Shown here piece by piece: positions 51,108-59,800 of a stretch of 64,000 nt of DNA. A program made the translations under genes and the position numbers. The notes below the pieces were generated by a model. It was given only the letters and a program-made list of their open reading frames with translations. It did no database searches and had not been told where the DNA came from. Source of the DNA: WLMZ01 sp031410915 (lineage in GTDB: Bacteria > Actinomycetota > Acidimicrobiia > Acidimicrobiales > Ilumatobacteraceae); NCBI GenBank assembly GCA_031410915.1, contig JANNZY010000039.1, positions 1 through 64,000 on the forward strand, given 5' to 3'. Numbering within the stretch: position 1 is the first letter of the stretch; each line of letters starts with the position of its first letter.

Positions 51108-51135
51108 CGCCGCAGCGACGAAAGCGCAGACGCGG

Positions 51136-51765
51136 TCAGGTTTCGTCCGCCACGGCCTGCACCGCTGGCAGCAGGCTGGTCAGCGACCGCAACATCACGG
51201 CGCGTGCGTCTTCGGTGCTGAGCACGCAGCGGGAGCGGAGGTGGTTCCACGTCGACCAACTGACGACGGCATTGATGGCCAGGGTCTGGATCATCCGCTG
51301 CTCGTCAGCAAGCAGGTCGAGTTCCGGGGCGAACACGCGTGCCGTGTCCTGCGCGCCGGCGCGCTCCCAGCGCTGGATGACTCCGTGCACGTCGACGGAC
51401 ATCCACTCCTGCCGCTCGCACGAGCGGCGCACCATGGTGACCGCTTCGAACAGCCGGGAACGATCGGCGACGAGCAGATCGATGCGCTCGGCCAACGGTA
51501 GATCGACGCGGATGTGCTTGGCACAGGGCGCGAGCCTCGAGATGAACTCCTCGCCCGCTGCGCCGTGCAAAGCGTTCATGTCGGTGAAGTGTTGGAAGAC
51601 GGTGCGCAGCCCGATCCGGGCCCGATCTGCGACCGACTTCGCCGTCGGCGCGAGATCGCCGGCCTGGATCAACTCGAGCCAGGCGTCGATGATGGCGGCG
51701 TGTGTGCGTGCGCTGCGCATCCACCGCCCGTCGGTGCCCGACGTGAAATCGGCTACAGATGTCAT
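51136..51765 (-). CDS. TetR-family regulator
   Basis: 209 residues from the ATG at 51765, which has GAGGAG ten bases upstream. The HTH region is RTHAAIIDAWLELIQAGDLA and ADRARIGLRTVFQHFTDM, the TetR form with a Phe/Gln recognition helix. The ligand domain is helical (AERIDLLVADRSRLFEAVTM, QTLAINAVVSWSTWNHL). Convergent with the hydrolase lipoprotein gene and divergent from the cold-shock gene (233 bp gap). Target not evident; self-control is usual in this family. Confidence 0.86.
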   Translation of the reverse strand: MTSVADFTSGTDGRWMRSARTHAAIIDAWLELIQAGDLAPTAKSVADRARIGLRTVFQHFTDMNALHGAAGEEFISRLAPCAKHIRVDLPLAERIDLLVADRSRLFEAVTMVRRSCERQEWMSVDVHGVIQRWERAGAQDTARVFAPELDLLADEQRMIQTLAINAVVSWSTWNHLRSRCVLSTEDARAVMLRSLTSLLPAVQAVADET

Positions 51766-51963
51766 GATGCTGTTCTCCTCAGACTGTTGGCGCCTTGTTT
51801 GCCGATCCCGGGAAGGGCCGCCGTGTTGGTCCCGCTGGGGAGGTGAATGCACTCTGAGGCTCGCCGATGACGCCGACGCGACAATTTCTGGGCGTGATCA
51901 CAATTGCGCCAGGGGGTGCGCGTCGAACGGTGCCCCAGCCGCTAGCGTGCGCTGCGAAAGTCA

Positions 51964-51979
51964 CACCGGGCAACCGGTG
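51964..51979 (+). promoter_or_regulatory. Hairpin in cold-shock leader
   Basis: CACCGG-GCAA-CCGGTG: 6 perfect pairs closed by a GNRA-type GCAA tetraloop, 19 nt before the GTG of the cold-shock gene and just ahead of its AAAGAAG ribosome site. Could control translation or stability of this mRNA with temperature, as known for cspA leaders. I could not place a promoter. Confidence 0.5.
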
Positions 51980-51998
51980 CTGTTGAAAGAAGAAATCA

Positions 51999-52199
51999 GT
52001 GGCCACAGGCACCGTCAAGTTTTTCAATACCGAGAAGGGCTACGGCTTCATCTCCCGCGAGGGCGGGGCAGATGTGTTCGTGCACCACACCGGCATCGCT
52101 GGCAGCGGGTTCAAGAACCTGCAAGAGGGTCAGGCTGTCGAGTTCGACGTCGTGCCGGGTCGCAAGGGCGATCAGGCGGAAAACGTTCGCGCGGTCTGA
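51999..52199 (+). CDS. Cold-shock protein (CspA family)
   Basis: 66 residues, one cold-shock domain: GTVKFFNTEKGYGFIS with RNP1 (KGYGFI) and DVFVHHTGI with RNP2 (VFVHH). Single-stranded RNA/DNA chaperone. GTG at 51999 after AAAGAAG. Its leader contains a GNRA hairpin, and a terminator-like hairpin follows the stop by 16 nt, so it is a one-gene unit. Confidence 0.95.
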   Translation: MATGTVKFFNTEKGYGFISREGGADVFVHHTGIAGSGFKNLQEGQAVEFDVVPGRKGDQAENVRAV

Positions 52200-52215
52200 C
52201 CTGCGGACGCCCGCC

Positions 52216-52232
52216 GGCCCGCCGTGCGGGCC
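52216..52232 (+). terminator. Hairpin after cold-shock gene
   Basis: GGCCCGC-CGT-GCGGGCC, seven perfect pairs with a 3-nt loop, 16 nt after the stop. No T-run. Confidence 0.65.
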
Positions 52233-52317
52233 ACTGATGGGTGGGACCATTCACAACACATCGTTCGTCTGACATCCACGGCGGGATCTTCCGCTGTGCC
52301 TGTCCGGCACGGTCGCG

Positions 52318-54981
52318 TCACGACATGTCGGTCAGCGCTTCGGCGAGTTCCGTCCTGCTGGTGACACCGACCTTGCCGTAGATGCGCGCCAGGTGGTTGT
52401 CCACCGTGCGGCTTGCCACGAACAGCCGCTCGCCGATCGCCTTGCTCGTCAGGCCCTGCGCAGCGAGCACGGCGATCTCGCGCTCGCGCTGGGTCAGCGG
52501 CGTCGGCGAGTCGATCTGCAGCAGTCCCGGCGTCTGCGCGCCCGGGCACCTCGCCGTCAGCTCGGCGGAGCGTCTCGTCCACTCCGCGACCTTGCGCGTC
52601 TCGCCGTCGCGCCGGAACGCGTCGATCGTTGCGACGGCCAGCTCGGCGGCGAACAGGTGCGCGCCGATGCGCTCGAACGACTCGACCTGGTTGGCGAGTT
52701 CCCGGGCACTGCCTCGCGCCAACGCGGCCACCCCGTCGGCCATCGCCCGGTGCATCGCGCTCTCGCCGCTGCGGGCGAGCTCGGAAAGGCGATTGGCGAC
52801 CTCGGCCGGTTCGCCGAGGCGAGCAAGATCGAACAGCGCCGCGACCTCGAACGAGACCTGACCGCCGGCGCGCATCACGGCGGCAGCCAGTCGCAATGAG
52901 GCCCGGGCGTCCTCCAACCGCCCGTCGAGGGCGGCGTACCACGCGTGAGCGCGCATGATGTCGATCTCCAGCATCTGCGCCGGATGCGGTGGCGACAGCT
53001 CCAGCTCGGAGATCGCGTCCTTCGCCGTGCGCCGGTCGCCCATCATCGACGCGGCGAGGGCGAGGTAGCCGAGGCTCCATCGCATCGGGCCCGGGTGACC
53101 CCAGCGGCGGAAGAACTCCACGGCGTCTCCGGCTCGCTCGGCCGCCTCGGTCACGTTGCCGGCGGACAGGCAGATGCGTGCGAGCGCGACGCAGCAGAAG
53201 CCCTGGTTGGCGATGTCGTTCGCGTCGGCAGCCATCACCCGGGTGAAGTCGGCCAGTTCGTAGGCCGCCGCGATCTGGCCGACCTCGTTCAGCGCCGCCG
53301 CCTTGTGAACGAGCAGCACACCCACTTGCTCCGGATTCAGGTGGTCACCCTCGAGCAGTCGGGTGGAGAGCGCGTTGTCGATCATGTCGAGGGCCTCGCG
53401 GCAGCGACCGATGATGGTCAGCGCCAGGCCCGACGACAGCGCAGCGAGCACGTATGGGCGCGACGACGGATCGCGACGAGCCCGTTCCATCCGGTCCAAC
53501 GCCTCGAACGGCAGGCCCGACTGCACGTCCATCACGGCCAGGAACTGCGCGACCTCGTCACGCTGGGCCACCGTCTCGACCGTCGTCAGGACGTCGGTCA
53601 GGATGCGTCGAGCCTCATGCGCGTCGCCGAGCTTCCAGAACGCAGTGGTGGCACGGGCCAATGCAATGGTGACTCGATCCGCTTCGGTCTCGGCCAGCCC
53701 TTCCAGGGCGCGACAGATCTCCTCGGACTCACGGGGCCGATCACTGGCGTACAAGATGTCGAGCAGCATCCGGCCGGCCACGAAGGACGGCTCGATCTCG
53801 AACGCCGTACGCGCCAGGCGGTGGGCGACCTCGTTGTCGTTGGCAAAACGTGCCTGCGCTGTTGCTTCCAGCAACAGCGGCATGGGTGGCACCCCACCCC
53901 CATCGAGGCGCCAGAGCGCGACGCGCAACGCGTCGCCACGACGGCGCGACCCCGTCGTCTCCAACGCCTCGGCCAGGCTGCGCGACACGGCGCGCACCCG
54001 AAGTGCTGGCGTGCGGGCGCGGAGCACTTCGCCGTACATCGGATGCGCGAGACGGATCTCGACACGGCCACCGTCGCGCACGGATCCGACGAGACCCTTG
54101 CGTTCCAGGCCCTCGACGACCTTTGGGTCGGTCAGCTCGCTGATGGTGTTGATACCGATCGGCTCGCCGAACGCAGCCAGCTCCAGTGCTTCGGCCTCGG
54201 CCTGCGTCAGCGCGCCGAGGCGCGATTCGACGAGCTCGGAGAGGCGCTCTGTCGGCTCGAGGTCGCCGGTCGAGTACCAGCGCCCGTTGCGATGCACCAG
54301 CGTTCCGGCCTCCACCGCACCGAGCACGAGCTCGCGCAGGAACAACGGGTTGCCGCGGGTCTTGGTCCACAGATCGGTGAGCGTGCCCTGGTCCATCTCG
54401 CCGTCGAGGATCATCGAGAGCAGCTCGTGGGTCTCGTCGCGTGTCAAGGGTTCGACAGTGATCCGCTCGACGTCGTGGTCCTTCCACAGCGAGACGATCG
54501 AGTCCGGTGCCGGCTCGCCGGTACGAAGTGTGACGACCAAGAACGCGGCGCGGCTCGCAGCCAGTTGTTGCAACAGCACGGACGAGGAATCGTCCAGACC
54601 GTGAGCGTCGTCGACGACGAGCATCAACGGGCGACCTCCGGCGCGCTCGGTGAGTGCGAGCGTGGCCTGGCTGAGCGGGTTCAACCCGCGCTCGACAGCG
54701 ATCACGCCGGGTGGAAGCAGCGGCGCAAGGGCACCGAACGGGATGGCCGACGCAGCCCTGCTGGCCGTGACGCGGGCCGTCGCAAAGTCGCGTTCCTCGC
54801 CCAGGCGGAGGCATTCGGTGGCGAGACGTGTCTTGCCGACGCCGGCCGGGCCGACGAAGAGCACACCAGCCGCGCTGGACTGCCCGAGCAGATCGGTGAC
54901 GTGGGCGAGTTCGTCGCCGCGCCCGATCAACGGCCAGTCGTACAACGCCGCTCGCTTCGGCCCATCGAATCCATCGGCCAA
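52318..54981 (-). CDS. Large AAA-ATPase LuxR-type transcriptional regulator (LAL-like)
   Basis: About 887 residues. The N-terminal region has LIGRGDELAHVTDLLGQ, then the Walker A GPAGVGKTRLA, Walker B PLMLVVDDAHGLDD, and a long helical, repeat-like middle (~300-800) rich in TPR-type Ala/Leu helices. It closes with a LuxR HTH: PLTQREREIAVLAAQGLTSK and AIGERLFVASRTVDNHLARI. This is the layout of LAL/MalT-like activators, where ATP and an inducer control DNA binding. The start is uncertain: TTG at 54981 fits the domain start and leaves 48 bp to the divergent cNMP gene. The frame is open far upstream only because it overlaps that gene. Target genes unknown. Confidence 0.87.
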   Translation of the reverse strand: MADGFDGPKRAALYDWPLIGRGDELAHVTDLLGQSSAAGVLFVGPAGVGKTRLATECLRLGEERDFATARVTASRAASAIPFGALAPLLPPGVIAVERGLNPLSQATLALTERAGGRPLMLVVDDAHGLDDSSSVLLQQLAASRAAFLVVTLRTGEPAPDSIVSLWKDHDVERITVEPLTRDETHELLSMILDGEMDQGTLTDLWTKTRGNPLFLRELVLGAVEAGTLVHRNGRWYSTGDLEPTERLSELVESRLGALTQAEAEALELAAFGEPIGINTISELTDPKVVEGLERKGLVGSVRDGGRVEIRLAHPMYGEVLRARTPALRVRAVSRSLAEALETTGSRRRGDALRVALWRLDGGGVPPMPLLLEATAQARFANDNEVAHRLARTAFEIEPSFVAGRMLLDILYASDRPRESEEICRALEGLAETEADRVTIALARATTAFWKLGDAHEARRILTDVLTTVETVAQRDEVAQFLAVMDVQSGLPFEALDRMERARRDPSSRPYVLAALSSGLALTIIGRCREALDMIDNALSTRLLEGDHLNPEQVGVLLVHKAAALNEVGQIAAAYELADFTRVMAADANDIANQGFCCVALARICLSAGNVTEAAERAGDAVEFFRRWGHPGPMRWSLGYLALAASMMGDRRTAKDAISELELSPPHPAQMLEIDIMRAHAWYAALDGRLEDARASLRLAAAVMRAGGQVSFEVAALFDLARLGEPAEVANRLSELARSGESAMHRAMADGVAALARGSARELANQVESFERIGAHLFAAELAVATIDAFRRDGETRKVAEWTRRSAELTARCPGAQTPGLLQIDSPTPLTQREREIAVLAAQGLTSKAIGERLFVASRTVDNHLARIYGKVGVTSRTELAEALTDMS

Positions 54982-55029
54982 CGGTACCCCGCGCTGCCCA
55001 CACGGCTGGGGAGCGGAACCGGGTGCACT

Positions 55030-55467
55030 ATGGTCTCCCGGATGCCGAGCAAGCGCGTGTACGTCGATCATCTCCGCGCGATCGATCTGTTCGCCGGGTT
55101 CTCCCGCAAGGAACTCGAGATCGTGGCCAGTGCCGGGCAGCATCTCAGTGTGCCTGCCGGTACCACGCTGATCACCCAGAACGACCCCGGGTACGACGCC
55201 TACATCCTGCTCGCCGGCGAGATACAGGTGAAGCGCAACGGGCGGACCGTGCGCACCGAGCAGCCTGGCGCGATCCTCGGCGAGCTGGCTCTGCTCGATC
55301 ACGGCCCACGTACCGCGACCGCGGTCTGCGCGACCGACTGCGACATCTTGGTGCTGTCGCGTGGAGCGTTCCGCGGCACGCTCGACCGCTCGCCGGCGCT
55401 GACTCACAAGCTGATGGCCGCGCTGGCGGCCAGGGTCCGCGAGTTGGACAACCACGCCTACGGCTGA
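55030..55467 (+). CDS. Cyclic-nucleotide-binding-domain protein
   Basis: 145 residues, almost only a cNMP-binding beta-roll: IDLFAGFSRKELEIVASAG, then PAGTTLITQNDPGYDAYILL and GEIQVKRNGRTVRTEQPG, and the phosphate-binding cassette GAILGELALLDHGPRTATAV with Glu and Arg in the expected places. No DNA-binding HTH follows, so it is not a full Crp. It could be a stand-alone sensor acting on a partner. ATG at 55030; a second ATG four codons later is possible. Divergent from the LAL regulator (48 bp). Confidence 0.87.
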   Translation: MVSRMPSKRVYVDHLRAIDLFAGFSRKELEIVASAGQHLSVPAGTTLITQNDPGYDAYILLAGEIQVKRNGRTVRTEQPGAILGELALLDHGPRTATAVCATDCDILVLSRGAFRGTLDRSPALTHKLMAALAARVRELDNHAYG

Positions 55468-55543
55468 GTGGCGACTCGGAGCACACTGGAGCCGCCGGAT
55501 CCGGCGACCCGTATCGGGCCACCGACAGACACAAGGACGATCC

Positions 55544-56263
55544 ATGAACCTCGCTGACTACTCCGCTCTCAGCTTCGACTGCTACGGCACGCTCATCGAT
55601 TGGGAGTCCGGCATCGGTGCGGTCCTCGCCGCGTGGGCGGCCACCGTCGGCCTCGACGCGGACGTTGACCAGCTCCTGCTGGCATTCGCCGACGGCGAGT
55701 CCGCCGTAGAGCGCGAGACACCGGCGGCGCTGTACCCGGTGGTACTCGCTGAAGCGTTCCGGCGCACCGGGCGGACCTTCGGTCATGCGGTCAGCGACGA
55801 GTGGGCCGACCGGCTCGGCGCGTCGGTGCCCGACTGGCCGGCATTTCCTGATTCGCGCGCAGCGCTCGCATCGCTGGCCGAGCACTACCAGTTGATCATC
55901 GTGTCGAATGTGCATCGGGCCGGTTTCGCCGGCAGCAACGAACGACTGCAGGGGACGTTCGCTGCGGTCATCACCGCCGAAGACGTCGGCGCGTACAAGC
56001 CGGCGGAGAACCACTTCCGAGCGCTGGACCGTGCGATCGCCGAGCTCGGGGTGGACCGCAGTCGCCTGCTGCATGTGGCGCAGAGCCTGTTCCACGACCA
56101 CGTTCCCGCGAAGCGAGAAGGCCTCCCGTCGGTGTGGATCAACCGCCGTCACGACCGTCCCGGGTGGGGCGCGACGAAGCAGCCTGCCGAGGAATGGAGC
56201 TACGCGCTCGAGTTTGCCTCGATGGCCGACTTCGCTGCAGCAGCGGGCGAGGCGTTCGCCTGA
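55544..56263 (+). CDS. HAD-superfamily hydrolase, 2-haloacid dehalogenase-like
   Basis: 239 residues. Motif I is FDCYGTLIDWESG with the nucleophile Asp, motif II is IIVSNVHRAGF, motif III Lys in VGAYKPAENHFRAL, and motif IV region RLLHVAQSLFHDHVPAKREG. The DxYGT form and cap are those of L-2-haloacid dehalogenase and related type II phosphatases. Substrate cannot be decided by eye. The ATG at 55544 has AAGGA upstream. Follows the cNMP-binding gene by 76 bp on the same strand. Confidence 0.87.
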   Translation: MNLADYSALSFDCYGTLIDWESGIGAVLAAWAATVGLDADVDQLLLAFADGESAVERETPAALYPVVLAEAFRRTGRTFGHAVSDEWADRLGASVPDWPAFPDSRAALASLAEHYQLIIVSNVHRAGFAGSNERLQGTFAAVITAEDVGAYKPAENHFRALDRAIAELGVDRSRLLHVAQSLFHDHVPAKREGLPSVWINRRHDRPGWGATKQPAEEWSYALEFASMADFAAAAGEAFA

Positions 56264-56300
56264 CCCGGTGTGCTCGTTCACTGCGCCGTCTGGGCGTCGA

Positions 56301-56843
56301 TCATCCAGCCCGGCGGCGCTCGACGCGCAGCACGCAACGCACCTCGACGAGCGATGTGTCGAACACGACCGACCACGCCTGCGATTCGCCGGGGTCGACG
56401 TCGTCGAGGTCGCGTTCGATCAACGCGAGTGTCTCGCCGGAAGGATCGAGGAACGAGACGTAGACGCGATAGTCGGCTGACGTGTCGGTCGGGTTGCGCA
56501 CTGATCCGGCCGACGTCCAACGTCCGCCGGCGGCTTCGCACGTGTGGTGGCCGACGTCGCCGACCGCGCCGTCGAAGTCGCCGGAGCCGGGTTGGTTGAC
56601 GACATCGATCACCACTGCCTGCTGCACTGCGCCGGCTGTCGTCGACGTCGCCGCCGGCACGTCAACCGAGGGGCCGTTGGCTGTGACCACAGTCGGCGAC
56701 GCGGCGGCGGGCACGGTCGCCCTGGAGCTGACCGGTTCGCTGGTGCACGCCGCGAGTGCGACGGCGACGAGGCAGACGAGCGCCCAGCGGCGCGCTCGGT
56801 CCGTCTCGTGCGCCACGAACGCGGCCTCGACCGTCTCCGTCAC
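56301..56843 (-). CDS. Lipoprotein, translationally coupled to the giant repeat protein
   Basis: 180 residues. The GTG at 56843 overlaps the stop of the giant surface protein (GTGA), so it is made in step with it. A long basic n-region leads to the signal ALVCLVAVALAACTS with lipobox LAAC, then a Thr/Ala/Pro tether. The mature domain (residues ~85-175) has CEAAGGRWTSAGSVRNPTDT, then DYRVYVSFLDPSGETLA and a second Cys near the end (VRCVLRV): a beta-sandwich like the FxLYD/DUF-type lipoproteins. Coupling suggests a role in export or anchoring of the big protein. Convergent with the HAD gene. Function unknown. Confidence 0.72.
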   Translation of the reverse strand: MTETVEAAFVAHETDRARRWALVCLVAVALAACTSEPVSSRATVPAAASPTVVTANGPSVDVPAATSTTAGAVQQAVVIDVVNQPGSGDFDGAVGDVGHHTCEAAGGRWTSAGSVRNPTDTSADYRVYVSFLDPSGETLALIERDLDDVDPGESQAWSVVFDTSLVEVRCVLRVERRRAG

Positions 56844-59800
56844 GATCGTCGTGGTCGGCGGCGGCGAGACAGCGCGACCAGGACCACGCCGAGCAGCGAC
56901 CACGCGAGTGCGATCCAGGACGACCCGACGACGTCAGCGCCGGTGGTCGGCAGCACGAGACGTACGACGGTCAGGGTCGCCGTTGCAACGGCAGAGGCGC
57001 CGATGCCGTTCGGGCCGACACCTGCAATGGACGCGTTGTTCGTGATGCGACCGTTCGAGGATGCCCCGAAATTGGCGCGGTACGTGGTGGTGCACGTCAC
57101 CGACGCACCGGGAGCGAGCGTGCCGTCGAAGCCGCCGCACAGCAGCGGCGTCAGGCCGAGCAACGAGTCGGCCACGACCACACGGGTGAGCGTGACGTTG
57201 CCGGTGTTCGTCCCGACCAGGGTGTACGTGACGATGGCCCCGGTCGAGACGGTGATGGCCGACACCGACTTGGTCAACGACAGCGCCGGATTCTGCACTG
57301 TTGCCGCGGTGACTGCTGCCGCGGCCGACACCTGCACGCCGCCGGCACTCGCGACGACCGATGCGCTGTTGCGGATCGTGCCGCGATCGAGGTCCGCCTG
57401 GCGTACCACGTACGTCGCCGTGCACGTGATCGACGCTCTCGGTGCGAGCACTCCCCCGAAGCCACCGCACGAGATCGCGCTGAGGCCAGCCATCGGGTCC
57501 ACCAGGGTGACGCCGCTGAGCGTGATGTTGCCGGTGTTGATGACGACAAACGTGTACGTGACCACGTCGCCGACGGCTCCGACCGACGTCGGCGTCGTCG
57601 ACTTTGCGAGGCTGATCGCCGGATGCGGCGCGATCGCCACCGTCGCTGCGTCCGTTGCGGTGACGGCTGCGCCGAACGGTGGCAGGCCGCTCGCCGTCGC
57701 TGTGTTCACGACACTGCCGGCGTCGGCGTCGGCCTGCGTCAGGATGTAGGTCGCCGAGCACGTGAATGCCGCGCCGGCAGCGAGCGTGGTGGCCGGGCAG
57801 CTGACCGCCGAGAGTCCCCGCAGCGGATCGGTGACCGCGACAGCGGTGAGCGCGACGGTGCCGATGTTGGTGACGACGAAGGTGTAGGCGACGGTCTCGC
57901 CCGCGCCGCCGGCGGTGGCCGGCGACACCGTCTTGTCGATCGAGAGACCGGATGACTGGGCGGTGATGATGGTGATCGAGTCGGCGTCTGTGACCCGCGG
58001 ACCCGTCGGCGGACGGCCACTCGCGGTTGCCGTGTTCGCGACCGCGCCACCCGTGATGTCGGCTTGGTCGATGGAGTAGGTCGCGGTGCACGTCGTCGTT
58101 GCGCCGGGCACGAGCGCTGTCACCGGGCAGGTCACCGCGGAGAGTCCGGGCAGCGGGTCGCTGACGCCAATCGCAGTCAGCGTCACATTGCCGGTGTTGG
58201 TCACCACGAATGTGTAGACGACGACTGAGCCCGGCACAATCGTCGCGATCGGTGCGGCGTCCTTGACGAGATCGATGGCCGGTGTCTGAGTGGCGACAAC
58301 GGTCGCCGAGTCGCTGTCGCTCACGGCCGGACCCGTTGGAGGCACGCCACTCGCCGTCGCGCTGTTGGTGATCGACCCGGCGTCGACATCGGCGAGCGTC
58401 GTCGTGTACGACGCAGCACAGGTCGTGGTGGCATTCGGCGCGAGCATGGCGGTCGAACACGTGACGGGGCCGAGCCCGGCGAGGGGGTCGGCGACGCCTA
58501 CTCCCGTCAGCGTCACGTTGCCGGTGTTGGTCACCACGAACGAGTAGGTCACCGTTTGGCCCGCCGCGGTCACGGTCGTCGGAGCAGCAGTCTTGACAAC
58601 GGTGATCGACGGCGCTCGCATGGCGTTGACGACATGGCTCGATGTTGCGGTGACGGCCGGGCCGGCGGGTGGCGTCGCCGAGGCCATGGCCGAGTTCAGG
58701 ATCGAGCCGGCGTCGATGTCGGCCTGCGTCGTCGGCCTGGCCGCCGAGCAGGTCGTGCTCGCGCTCGGCGCGAGCGTGGTGACCGGGCACGTGACGGGGC
58801 CCAGTCCGGGCAGCGGATCGACGACAGCGAGGCCTCTCAACGTGACGTTGCCGTTGTTGGTCACGGCGAACGAGTAGGTGATCACGGTACCGGCCGTGGC
58901 GACCGTGCCCGGCGACGACGACTTGACGAGTCCGATCGACGGCCTCCGTGTTGCGGTCACGATGGCGGTGTCCGCATCGGTGACCGGCGCTCCGGACGGC
59001 GGCGAGCCCGTCACCGTGGCCGTGTTGGTGATCGAGCCAGCGTCGACTGCGGCCTGTGAGGCGACCAGCGTGGCGGTACACGTCGTGCCACCACCGGAGG
59101 CAAGCGTCGTGACCGGGCACGTGATCGGGCCGAGACCGGGGAGGGGGTCGGCGACGGTGATGCCGGTCAGCGACACGTTGCCCGTGTTCGTCACGACGAA
59201 CGAGTACTCCACGGGCTGGTTCGCTCCGGTCACGGTGGTCGGGCTGGCGGACTTGACGAGTTGTATCGCCGGGGCGGGGGTCGCGGTCACCGTCTCGGTG
59301 TCTGTGGCCGTGACCGGCGCGCCGACAGGCGGGGTTCCGGAAGCGATCGCGGTGTTGTCGACGCGGCCGGCGTTCATGTCGGCGGGCGTCACCGTGTAGG
59401 TCGCCGTGCAGGTCGTGGCTGCGCCGGGTGCCAGCGACGTCACCGGGCACGATGGAGCGCCGAGGCCGGCCAGCGGGTCGGTCACACCGACCGCGGAGAG
59501 AGTCACGTTGCCGGTGTTGGTGACGACGAACGAATAGGTCACGACCTGGTTCGCCGCGATCACGTTGTTCGGTGACGCCGATTTGACGAGCGAGATCGAC
59601 GGGCTCGCCGGGGCCGCGACGGTCTCCGAGTCCACCGCCGAGACCGCAGGCCCGGTCGGTGGCGTGCCACTGGCGGTCGCGGTGTTGTCGATGCGGCCGA
59701 GATCCACGTCGGCCTGCGTCGCCGGCCGCGTCGCCGAACACGTCATCGACACAGTTGGCGCGAGCACGGTCGTCGGACAGATGACGGTCGACAGGCCGGG

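Noticed and set aside
52945..55467. 840-codon plus-strand frame covering the LAL regulator region
   Set aside because: Only its last 145 codons encode a protein domain (cNMP binding). The rest is antisense to the ATPase-LuxR gene.
54982..55545. Longer N-terminus of the LAL regulator
   Set aside because: It would overlap the divergent cNMP-binding gene completely; the ATPase domain begins right after the proposed TTG.
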